DNA from: Bombardia bombarda
Taxonomy: Eukaryota > Ascomycota > Sordariomycetes > Sordariales > Lasiosphaeriaceae
NCBI GenBank assembly: GCA_030512295.1
Contig: JAULSR010000002.1
Location: 2,852,001 to 2,916,000, forward strand
Direction of reading: 5' to 3'
DNA length: 64,000 nucleotides
Below are positions 54,133 to 64,000 of the stretch, in pieces. The notes under the pieces were generated by a model. The model did not search any database and was not told the DNA's origin. It saw only the letters and a program-made list of their open reading frames with translations. Every line of letters starts with the position of its first letter. The first letter of the stretch is position 1. The position numbers and the translations under genes were made by a program.

Positions 54133-55207
54133 TGGTCATCGTGTATCTTCCTTGGTCACAAGCTGTAGTGTGTGACAAGAATATAAACGGCATAGTTGTT
54201 CAAGTCTTTCCGTATCTATTCCGGTTTAACCAAGAGTTCGTTTACACACTCAGATATGATGATAATCTTCATATTAAGCACAGCAGGTAGTCTCATGCGA
54301 AATCGAACTAAGCTAATCTACAGATTAAGCACTTACGCAAGGTAGGTTCTGCGGTATACGTAATAAGTAGTTAGACTACTTTATTGTTCACACACAGCAG
54401 GTCGAGACTCATCCCTTGTTCTGCAAGTCTAGTAAATGCTAGTTAGTCTGTGAAGCAATAGTTACGGTATATATATGCGTTCCCATGAGATTGGCGAGAT
54501 ACACACTCAACAGCATACGAATATAGCGTCAAGAACCAGCATTCGCTACGAGAAGGTCCCGAGCTACTGTTACAAAGGGACACACGCCACAACTTACCAC
54601 ACATATTCCAACCCCGAGAATTACAGCCCAAAAACGGTGCAGTGCCCGCACTATGCCATTACACATGTACACGCTACGTAGATTTAGAGGCCAAGACAAA
54701 GCCGAGTTACCGCGCACCACCAACACCAACCACAACACCAAAAATCAATTAATTAAGCCTGCTATTTGCACCACTACAATTGCGTCGCCGGCGCAGTCAA
54801 TTGAGCTTGGCGATAGCTTTATTTGACGATGGTTCGAACAGAACATAGCGAGAAAAGTAACGGCCGATATCAATCAAATAAACTTTTGTTTACTACGTGA
54901 TGCCTTCGTTGGTGATGGGCTTGGTTGAGATTTTGGGGGCAGTGAAATAAATTGCGGTCTTGGCATACATTGTGGTGACAGACGAAAAGTATTTATCCTG
55001 GTCCTCTTTTCAACAGTGGTTCGAGATCTTCTCTTCGCTAAACTGGGCGCTTCTAGCCTAGGGTGAACACTGTATCATATCACATTTATATTTCACATTC
55101 ACGGTACATACACATATTAGGGGATGGATCATATTGTTTAAGAAAGAAATAATATTATTGTTATTAATCAGTAATAAAGTAAGGCAAGTAAAGTAGAGAA
55201 GATAATA
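54133..55207. other. AT-rich stretch without a gene
   Basis: Only short, featureless ORFs on both strands. Confidence 0.45.
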
Positions 55208-55417
55208 TTATTTCTTCTCTACACTGCCATTGGCAGAGGTAGGAGTAGAAGTGTACACATGAGTAAATTTCTCATATGGCACTTCATCATAAGTGATTTG
55301 TTGCCACTCATGATTTGTGCAGGTGCAAGCACCAGAAGTATGGTGAGCACCGCAGGTTTTAACACCAAAGTTGGTGAGGGAGGCAACCGCCCCAACAAGA
55401 GTTTTAAGAAGATTCAT
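55208..55417 (-). CDS. possible small Cys/His-containing protein, 69 residues
   Basis: The minus-strand ORF from ATG 55417 has a weakly hydrophobic N-terminus (MNLLKTLVGAVASL) and a Cys/His cluster (CGAHHTSGACTC). Its leader is C/A-rich without G (CACCAAACAACCTCTCAACC), and a TATTTAA box lies about 75 bases upstream of the ATG, both typical of expressed fungal genes. It could be a small secreted or effector-like protein, but the signal peptide is weak. An in-frame upstream ATG at 55594 would add an unlikely 59 residues. It stands alone in gene-poor DNA. Confidence 0.45.
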   Translation of the reverse strand: MNLLKTLVGAVASLTNFGVKTCGAHHTSGACTCTNHEWQQITYDEVPYEKFTHVYTSTPTSANGSVEKK

Positions 55418-55489
55418 TGTGTGGGAGAGGTTGAGAGGTTGTTTGGTGAAGAGGGAAAAGGAAAGCTGATAAGACGGGGGATGAAGGGT

Positions 55490-55497
55490 CCTTAAAT
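55490..55497 (-). promoter_or_regulatory. TATA-like box (TATTTAAG)
   Basis: Lies about 75 bases upstream of the ATG at 55417 and is followed by a C/T/A-rich leader. It supports real transcription of the small ORF. Confidence 0.4.
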
Positions 55498-57002
55498 AGT
55501 ATTTTGAGAGGGAGGCTGGAAGGGGAGAAGAGAAGATGTGAGATGGAACATGGAGGTTGATTGGATTGTGGGATGAGGGGCTAACTTTGAACACATCTCT
55601 TGTGAGATCGAGTCGTAATAGATAGTGGCAATAGTCATTTAATAACAGTTAATGAAGCTGTGAACAACTTGACTGTTTTTGTTGCAGACATCTATGAACA
55701 TAGCTCATCTGCAGTCGACCAAGTGAGACATGTTCAATATCAAGGACGTTGTTCCAGACCACTAAGTCAAGTCTGCCACTGCTTAGTTTTTTTAAACAAG
55801 TGCTCGAAGACTCGAAATGTATTTAGAATCCTGCCATAATGACTGTTCAGTTGGCTGAGTATTGTTGCATGAGTGAAGAAAAGAGTAGTTACTGAACACA
55901 GAGGCTGAACGGGTGAGTATTTGCGATCCTTAACTCCAAAGTCCCGTAATCCTTAACAGACCAGATACATGAAGTATTCACACTCACTATAAACGTTCTT
56001 ATACAAACCAACCATGCTTTAAAACGCATAATATCTGATCACAACAGCTAAGAACGGAGCAGTGTCTAATCTCAGCTTTCGCCAATATGTTACAGCCCAA
56101 GCTATTCTTAATCGCCATTCATGCAGGGGAATTTGCCTCACCCCATTCACCCTCATTACCTCAAATTGCAATTGCCCCAAAACAAGAAGGCATATCGTTT
56201 AATGGTTGGCTTTGCAAGCACGAAGGAGTTGTTTTCCAAATACATGTGTGTATTTCATTCCTTGATCCCTACCCCCTCCACCTCCACCTCCATGCCAACA
56301 TAGCCCACCACAACTCCACAACCTCATACATACGGCCATAGATAGTGGAAAACTCGGCATCCCGTCCGCTCTGCCCTAGATAAGCCACTAATCGCCAGAC
56401 TAGTAGTTGGGTCGGTGACGACCAGCGAATCCCTGGTGTTGTATGTATTTTTCTCCCCCCTTTTTCTGTTTGCCTTTTTTGCCAGCTGGTTTTCTCTTTC
56501 TGTCTTTCGTTTTACTTGGTTGTGTGCTTGTGTAGAAAAGAAAAACAGATGGGTGGCGGCTAGATATGACCGTCGAGGTATTTTTGTCTGGCCCAAGGAA
56601 TTTTTTGATGTGCATGCTTGACAATCAATTTACATGATGTAATTGATCACCCCTTTACTCAGATAGTCAACTACCCCCTTTTTACCTTTCACTAAGACTG
56701 GTAAATAATGTAGGATGAAGAAGTAATATTCACTACTAACTGCCCATTCAACCAACTATTAAAAAAAATGAGACAAATAGAAATCCTACATACACCTAGT
56801 ATAGGTAGTAGGTGTGTGTGTGGTGTGATGAAGTGTATACATTGTGAATGAATGTATGATCCTCCGCGACCGCATTCCATATAAAAAGATCAATCGTCAA
56901 ACTCCCCATCCTTCCCTTTCCCCAACCATTAACCCTCGGTCAATTTTTTTTTTTGAGTCCCCTATTCCCCACCACCTCCTCTTCCTTCCCCTTCCCAACT
57001 CA
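55498..57002. other. AT-rich gene-free stretch
   Basis: No supported gene; AT-rich with short A and T runs. The last 100 bases are 3' flank of the minus-strand gene ending at 57003. Confidence 0.45.
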
Positions 57003-58821
57003 TCAAACCTTCTCACAATAATCCACCTCCCCCTTTTCGGCCTCCCTTCCAACCAATTCCTGCACTTTCTGCTGCTCTTTCTCCTGACGCTTATCTTTCT
57101 CCCGCGCTTCCCGCGCCTCCCGCGCCTCCTTCCTCGCCATCTTTTTCATCTCCTTCTTGCTTTTCTTTACACTCGCCTTCATGATGCTCTCGCCGCAACG
57201 CACGTACTCCACACCGATCGCCTTGTTGAGCAGCTCGATCTGGGCGATGACCTTGTGGTACTGCTCCTCGTAGTACTTGCGCGCGCGCTTGAGCGAGGCG
57301 GCGCGGTACTCGGGCTGGTCGAGCATGCAGGGCGTGATGGACATCATCTGGGGCATCTCGCTCTTCTCGGGGCCCTCAGCCGCGAGGTCGCAGAGCTGCT
57401 GGAGCTGCTGCCAGTTGGCGGAGCGGCTGAGCCGGATGTGGCCGGCGAGGATGGGGGAGGTGCGCTGGAAGGAGGAGAGTTCACGGCGGGCTAAAGATAG
57501 GTTAGAGTCAGTTTTATTTTGGATGGATAAGGAAACGGATGGACAGAACATACCATTCTTCTTCAGCTCCTCGACAGTCTTGCTGTCAATAGCGACATCG
57601 GCAAACTTCTTCATGAAAATATACTTGAAGACGCGCACGATCCTGCTGTTGTCATTGGGGAGTGGCTTTCTGCCGACGTGCGACTCCACAACGCCCAGGA
57701 GAGTCGACAGAGCCTTGTCAACGGCCTCGAGGGCCTTGATGTTGGCGCTGATTTCCGTCATGGGTACTTCGTCTGAACAGTCAAAAATGCGTCAGAGTGG
57801 GAAACTCTCTTAACGAGATCATACGACACAAGGATGGGATAACTCACTAGTTGTGGCGGTGAAAGCATCCATAAGATTGGTCAGCTCAGTAAACTTGAGC
57901 TTCTGGTTGTACAGCTGGTTCTCAATGGTCTCCATGACGACATGGCCGTCGGCGCCCTTGGGGACCGCCTTGTCTTGGGCTCTGATTCTGAGGCGCACGA
58001 GCTGTCGTCCAAATCTTTGTCAGTCTTATTATTCCAGCTCGAAGTAAGAATATGGGAGTGGGAGTCACTCACATGATACAGCGCCTGCTCGATCCTCTCA
58101 GCCGGCATATCGATGGGCTTTCCAGGCGCAGTCAACACCGAGCTTTATTGTTGTAATCCCTTCCTGTCAGCCATGATCCAGGCATGAAGGGGAAAAGAAG
58201 GACCAGTACTATAGCACATAGAACGGACAACATACCGCGACATAATTCCGAAATCCGCCGGCTTTCTGTACGGGTCCCAAAGCGACCAGCAGATCAAGGT
58301 GGGCTTCTCCAGGCTAATGGCCTTGTTGAACTTTGGGCCCTTCATGGCGTTGGAGAGGAACCTGAACAAGTCGTCAAAGAGGTCAACGTCGGGCTTGGTG
58401 TTGGCGCGGTGCAGCACCGTGGTGAGGAAGGACTTGTAGTAGCCGGTTTGGAAGTTAATCTATGTGAAGAATTTCCTGTCAGTACTGATATGTACTAAAA
58501 TAGGGCCATTAGAAGTAGGAGAAAACGCACCTCGAGAGGAACAAACGCCAGGGGACCCTCGGCAGCATTCAACAGTGCCGCCGTATAGGGCGGCGACTGC
58601 ACCGAAATCTCCCATCGCGGCTTGGCCGCGGGGAGCTTCTGCTTCCTGAAAAAATTGGCAAGCTGCAGAGTGTACTCGGCCAGCTTTTCTGGGCTGGTAT
58701 AGTACCATGCTCTCAGGGTCAAGGTGATGGGGGTTTCAGTCGCGACTTGCATGGCGCCTTCTGTTTTCGTTGCCGTCACCGTCGTCTTCTTCTGATTCTT
58801 AGGCTTAGTGGTGAGGGCCAT
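57003..58821 (-). CDS. conserved-looking six-exon protein of unknown function
   Basis: Exons (minus) 58531-58821, 58236-58459, 58073-58142, 57848-58001, 57554-57772 and 57003-57490 all have clean GT-AG sites and join in frame into 481 residues. I do not recognise the family. The N-terminus is Lys/Thr-rich, then comes a globular part (LTLRAWYYTSPEKLAEYTLQ; PTLICWSLWDPYRKPADFG). A helical middle follows (ENQLYNQKLKFTELTNLMDA; RIVRVFKYIFMKKFADVAID), and after it a stretch with CMLDQPEYRAASLKRARKYY. The C-terminal 70 residues are a highly charged coiled coil (KKSKKEMKKMARKEAREARE). No signal peptide or membrane span is seen, so it is probably soluble. An in-frame ATG at 58929 would add 36 Pro/Ser-rich residues; 58821 has better context (AAGATGG). 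Confidence 0.75.
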
Positions 58822-60449
58822 CTTGACTGGAGCTGGCACTTTTTCTTTCTTGACTGGCTTGCTTGCTCTGGCTGGGCTGGGCTGGGCTGGGCTGGGGGTG
58901 AAAGAAGGGAACGGCGAACAGAAGGGCAAGTCCGGGGGAATAAGAGGTCAAGAAGGAAGAGGGAAAGAGAAAGGTTAGGGCATGTACTGGGTAGATCAAG
59001 GCTTCTAGTCGGCTGTCTGCCGGGAGCAAACGCTTCTCTACGCCTTATTCTTCGGGTAGCGGTGGCAGTGGCGTGTGGGTGTGTGTGATTGGAGCTCGCG
59101 AATGGGGTATCAGATGCCAGATGTTTATTTTGTTGAGAGACACATGAAGGCTTACTTACACACGGCTCGGGCTCAATTCTAATCCGATAAAGAGATAGGT
59201 GGATGGGTGTGGTATATGCGAGGAGGCCTCGGCATGATGCCATCCATGTATTGCATGTCTCTAGAGTTACGGTTACAGATGCTGATCTTTGAAAGGACGA
59301 CGGATAAGTGCAGACAAGCTTTGGTAGTGAATTGGCTGGCGTCGGCTGTGGACTGTGGCGGGCTGGTTGCTAACTGAGGTAACCTTCTCGGCTGGCAGGT
59401 GTAATCGCAAAGATGGAAGTCGCGACCCGCCCGCATGTACGATGCAAGCCCAGAAAGTAAGTCGATGTGGGAAGGTGCAACTTGTCGCTGGACAGATTTC
59501 AATCGGGCAACTGGTCGTTGGTGACGAAGAAAGGACACCATCAACAATCCAACGAATGACATCGGACCATGGAAAATGTGGCGTCTGCATTATCTGGTAC
59601 CGCGGTTTATCGGCCAAAGTAACACCCGCGTCTTGTTCACCTTTCCCTGATATGCTACCAAATCGATGCATCATCATCCAAACCTAAGGTCGGACAGTTC
59701 AACAGTCACGACCATAATAGATGCGAGGTTTAAGTGTCCAGCCGACCGACCAACCGGCCAATCATTCATATGAAGGATCTAGACCTTTGACAAAGGTGAC
59801 CTGGATACTCTCAGTGGACGGCTCAAGTCGGCACATAGTTTCATCCTCTTCTCTGTTCTTCTCCTCCCTCCACTTCCTCGGCTGGCTAGAATGACTGGGC
59901 TCGGTGAGCATCAATGGACGATGCTCAAGAAACACCAAACAACCAAACCCACTCTAAAGATACAACCAAGCAGTATTGTACATCGAGACACTGTCTAACT
60001 CCAGGCCCCTCACCACCTCGAGCAATGTCCATCTGTACTTTCATTCCACCAGGCCGAAACCAAATAAAAAGAACCGCCACTGTTCGCCAAATACTCCATA
60101 CCTGACATAGGAATCCCCCAACCCCCCAGAAAAATCTTCATTATAAGCTTTGATAGACAACAGCAGCGGTCGCAGTAGGGCGGTAGATAGCAGCGGTAGG
60201 TGTGTGTATCTAGCCCCGGCAGTCCCTGTCCTGTCCCCAGTAATCGATCGATCGAGAAAACGTCCACCGTCGATGCCTGAGCTGTATGTTGCATGGACCG
60301 GATCGTCTAGTGTCAACCAACTCACCCAATCATGGGTGTGAATCCGCTTCGCCTGCCTGTGACAATTAAGAGCATCGATGTTGTTTCCCACCCAGCCAGA
60401 GAGCTTGCGAGCTCAGTATGCATGTCGACCGCATACCACCACAACCCTC
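58822..60449. other. intergenic between the unknown gene and HIR1
   Basis: Promoter side of the unknown gene and 3' flank of HIR1. It holds a short TGGGC tandem repeat and no supported gene. Confidence 0.45.
58870..58897. repeat. GGGCT pentanucleotide repeat
   Basis: Five tandem GGGCT-type units just upstream of the ATG at 58821, within the leader of the minus-strand gene. Confidence 0.7.
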
Positions 60450-63400
60450 TCAATCCTCAATATCCATACCCTCATGAGAACCAGCCGCAATCCCATTCTC
60501 CTCGCCATTCCCAGATACCATATCCAGAATCTTGGCATACTGGACAGTCAACCGCTGCAGATCCCGGAATTTGCCTATAAAATCACCATCAGTTAGCAAA
60601 CCATCACTTCAAACCCCATCCTGACAGATCAAAGTGTAACATACCCAATATCAAAACCACACCCTTCAGAAGCTCCCTCCTCTCCCACCCACACAACAAC
60701 CCCACCTTACTAAACCACCCCTTCCCCTCCCCATTCGCATCCCCATCTCCATCCTGCAAAACCCCCCCAACCAAACTATTCAACAACTCCTCCACCTTCC
60801 CCCTCAGCCCCTCCGCCCCAATCCGCTTCGCATACATGAGCAGATACAACCTAAACTCCTCCCTCGCGCCCAGCGCCAGCGCCCCCGCAATCCTGTTCTC
60901 CAGATGCGCAATGCTGACCGTGCTCTCAAACCCCTCAAAGCTGTCCCTCGACAACAGAGTCTTGATCAGCCGCTGCAGCGTATAAGCACGTCCCTTGAGC
61001 AGGAACTCGTTCGTCGTATGCCTCTCTAGATATGGGATAATGCCCGCCGACACATTAGTAGTAGTAGTCGTAACAAGCGCGTTTTCTGAGCTCTTTGTGG
61101 ACGAGGAATTGTTGCTGACCCCCGGCCCAACGGCGGTCGTCTGCAGCGCGCTGACCGACGAGTCGTTGCTGTTCCAGTACTGGCTGCCGACCGCCCACCA
61201 CGACTCCGACAGCCGCTGCCACGCGTACATGCTCGCCGAGTAGTAGAACCCATCTCCGTTGCTTAACGTGACAATAATCGCGCCGATGCTGTTGAGGTGC
61301 GCAGAAGTCACACCGGGTCCTGGGGTTGCGCCGTGTGGCGATAGCGAGGCTGTCGCGATCTCAAGGATTGGCGCCAGGGAAACAGGAGGGTGAGCCGCTG
61401 CCATGGTCTTGACGTTGAAGACGTGGCACATGCCCACTGCGTTAATGCAGAGCAGCCAGTGATCTCGGGATTCAAATATGACAGGCTGCGACTCCATGAT
61501 GAGCGCGTTCATCAGTCTGCGGCCCGCGGGCGTCCAGGTGTAAACCGACCCATCCTCGCAAGCCGCGGCCCAGAAATGTTTTGTGCCTGTCACAAGAAGA
61601 ATGGCACGCGGCACATAATCCTGCCACATCAACGCGCCGCGCTTCGTGGCCTTGATGTGGGAAGGCTCGCGAATCTGGACCGGGTTCTTGGCTTCCAGAA
61701 CGATATTCTCGGGGATCTTGGACGCCTCTTCCAGGCTCGTCTCCCCCTGTAAAACACCCCTTTCTAGCGGTCTGAGAATATGCGACCTGACCTTGGGGAC
61801 ACCTAACCTAAGCTGGGAGATCGCGATCGAAGGATTTATAACAGCGGGTCGGAGAAACTCGGGTGTTGGGACGAGGCCGTGAGCAGGAGACGTCAGGGCA
61901 GCCAGCTCGAGGCCATCCACCCCGTTGGCCATGATAGATATCGGCCCCCCGGCTGCACGTTTAGTCGACGGTTCTTCGTCATCCTCTCCCTCAATCGTGA
62001 CTGCCTTCCTCTTATTACCTAAAAGCATAGTCGCGATCCCACCCCTAGGCAGGCCCTCAAACGGCTTCGATAAGTCCATAATAGTCTGTGGGGCGTCGTT
62101 CTGTGCCGTCTTCGTAGAACTCGCGCCCACAAGTTGCGATTGCGGCAACGAAGACTGCCCCGTCCCCGACGACGAGACAAGCATTGGCGCGACCCTCTTC
62201 TTTCCGTCCTTTGTCATATGGACTCGAGATTTCAACTCGGCTATCCGCTCCGCTGCCTTGTCAGCATTCTCCTCGGCCTCTTTATCCTTCTTCGGTTGTG
62301 CATCGCCGTTCGTCTCGCCGTTCTTCGCTGCTGCTGCTGCTGCTGCGGGCTTCACGCCGTTGGTAGTCACTTCAGCAACCTTCGCAGAAGGTCCCAAGTC
62401 TCCCATCAGCGCGCCCATCCTCGACTCCGCCCCTCGTAGCTCTCCTGCCTTGCTGTGTTCCTCAAGATGAAGCCCATCAACGTCCTCAGCGATTCCCATT
62501 CCCTTCTTCGACCCACCATACTTCTGCAGCGCTTTGTCATTTTCCTCCGGCTTGGCAACCCAGCCCAGCTCACCCGTCTCAAAGCTGACACACACTATAC
62601 CGCCATCAAGACTGGACGCGAAAAGCGTCTGTCCGTCAGGGGTCCACGCGAGATCTGATATAGACTTTGACGCCACATCCTGCAGAATCACCAGCGGCCG
62701 CGATGTATTCGTGTTCCATATACTCAAAGTCTTGTCCTGGCCGGCGGATGCTATTACTGTCACAAGATTGGCGGAGCTGTTCGCATCGGTAGCTGGATTC
62801 TCGGCTGGGTCCCTGGTATAGAACAAACGGGGAGAGAACATGCAGACCTCGGTCGGGCTTTCATGGCCAATAAGGTTAATCTCGCTGTCCCATCGCGTGC
62901 GCTCGATAATGGCAACACTGCTGACAGGGCCATTGACCGCGTTTGCGGCCGCAATGTGGTTACCATCGGGGGACCAGCTGCACCGCCGGAAGTATGTCGT
63001 CAAGGGCGAGCTCTTAAAGGGCGAACTGATTGTGGTTTCCAGCACAAAGTTGTTCACCATGTCGTGCTGGGTGGCGTTAGGAGGAGGGGGCGTGAAGCGG
63101 AAGATCTTGATCGTTCGGTCGTCGCTCGCCGTGGCGAAGAATTTGTTGGCCGGGTCGAATGTGATGCCTTTGACGTGACTCTGGTGCACTCCTAGGGTCT
63201 TGAGCTTCTCAAAGGTGTGTCCAGACCATACCACGACTTTGGAGTCAAGGCCAACGGATACCAACAGGGAGTTGTCGTTGGACCAGGCGAGGTCCTGGAC
63301 ATCGTTCTCGTGGCCGACGAGGCGCTTGTATGTTTTCCAGTTTTCTACCGGAGGCGGCTCGTTCGTGCCTATAAGCGCAGTCAGTATGCGCGTTCTCTTG

Positions 63401-63944
63401 CATTCTGTACGAAACTCCTAGACAAGCAAGCGGGGGAGCCATACCGAACGATGCTGTGTGTGAGGGCGGGCTGCTGTCGAGATGGTAGATGCAGATAATT
63501 TTGTCGTCGGCGCCGGACGCGAGGTAGCGGCCATTCGGAGAGAAACGGACAGAGTGAATAGTTCCTAGGTGATGGCTCATGTGACATAGCTGTCGCGGCT
63601 TCGAGTAGGTGTTGTCTTCGGCATTGTATATGGACTCAGTCGACCAAACGCGGACGTGGCCATCTACTGCTGGTTAGCCCCCGACGAGACGGCCCAGAGG
63701 GCGAGGGGGAAGGGAAAAGCGACGCACCTCCACCGGCGGTGGCCAGTCGTGAGCCATCTGGAGAGACGTGGCAGCTGTAAACCTCGAAGTCCTTCTGCTC
63801 CCCTAGAATACGGAAGTCGAGTTAGCATTTGCGTGTTTGTACTTGGATAGATCGAAGGCGGCGGCGACAGCGACGATCTCGACAATTGCGGGCGATTGTA
63901 AACATACCGCTATGGCTAAGCCAGGAAGGCTTGATGAGATGCAT
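60450..63944 (-). CDS. HIR1: histone chaperone subunit HIR1 (HIRA family)
   Basis: HIR1 is the WD-repeat core of the HIR complex, which deposits H3-H4 outside S phase and represses histone genes together with Asf1. Exons (minus) are 63908-63944, 63728-63801, 63445-63663, 60645-63368 and 60450-60574, giving about 1059 residues. The start opens MHLIKPSWLSHSG. WD repeats fill the first 380 or so residues (DGHVRVWSTE, GTIHSVRFSPNGRYLASG, LVGHENDVQDLAWSNDNSLL, VKGITFDPANKFFATASDDR). An Asf1-binding B-domain-like stretch (SRVHMTKDGKKRVAPMLVSS) lies near 490-510, and the HIRA/TUP1-like domain at about 700-950. The last exon adds FRDLQRLTVQYAKILDM and an acidic end. In exon 2 a base is missing at GAGGTTAC (63779-63780): GAGGTTTAC would give the conserved DFEVYSCHVSPDG. 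Confidence 0.94.
63779..63780 (-). other. point where one base is missing in HIR1 exon 2
   Basis: Before this point the frame reads EQKDFEV, after it the next frame reads YSCHVSPDGSRLATAGG, both conserved in HIRA proteins. One more T between them restores the phase of all five exons. Confidence 0.75.
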
Positions 63945-64000
63945 TTTGGGTGAGGTCTGCCGCTGGATGCGGTGTCTTCATGTCGAGTGCAGGGAGACGT

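Noticed and set aside
58822..58929. Upstream in-frame start for the six-exon gene
   Set aside because: Adds Pro/Ser-rich sequence made from the GGGCT repeat; ATG 58821 has better context.
1..64000. Secondary-metabolite cluster, transposase, reverse transcriptase or prophage
   Set aside because: No polyketide, peptide synthetase, terpene, transposase or integrase signature was seen on either strand.

Overview
This window is nuclear DNA from a filamentous ascomycete, most likely a Sordariomycete. The evidence is many short GT-AG introns of about 50-100 nt, intron-bearing Pol III tRNA genes, fungal-type families (Nup98/96 fusion nucleoporin, HIR1, RAD4, COX15, EFM7, PTPA, DxxxD-type CDF and ZIP transporters) and 1-4 kb spacers. 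No bacterial, viral or CRISPR features were seen.

Layout: 1-525 is the tail of an unknown basic nuclear protein; 1976-3979 an epsin; 6343-12163 a NUP98/NUP145-type nucleoporin precursor; 13187-13297 an intron-containing tRNA-Lys. A divergent pair of four-membrane-span paralogues follows (14262-15724 minus, 17689-18868 plus), then an EFM7-type protein methyltransferase (19101-19919 minus), an RS-rich nuclear protein (20770-22161), a degenerate kinase-like protein (22809-24212) and a SNF2 ATPase (25124-28344). Metal handling comes next: a ZIP importer (29676-31392 minus) and a CDF exporter (33739-35591), then COX15 heme A synthase (36258-37859). A 4.4 kb stretch without convincing genes leads to a 74-residue Cys/His-rich protein, an intron-containing tRNA-Val, RAD4 (43961-46728) and a SET-domain protein (47324-48304). 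48.3-51.1 kb holds small uncertain genes and a broken APH-kinase relic. After a PP2A activator (51152-52819) comes a 4.2 kb AT-rich, gene-poor stretch with a purine-rich repeat, one coding relic and one small ORF. The window ends with an unrecognised six-exon gene (57003-58821 minus) and HIR1 (60450-63944 minus).

Functionally these are mostly unlinked housekeeping genes: endocytosis, nuclear pore, chromatin and repair (SNF2, RAD4, SET, HIR1), respiration and metal homeostasis. There is no metabolic cluster and I found no clear new defence or mobile system.

The most striking window-wide pattern is that at least five otherwise intact conserved genes (epsin, NUP145, SNF2, RAD4, HIR1) each lose frame by one missing base, nearly always in a C or G run, with the conserved protein resuming in the next frame. 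This most likely marks homopolymer errors in the assembly, and gene models through these points will be wrong unless corrected. The biologically most interesting items are the divergent four-span paralogues with shared intron positions, the APH relic with two TAG codons, the 27-nt exon carrying a CDF metal-site aspartate, and the small Cys/His-rich ORFs.
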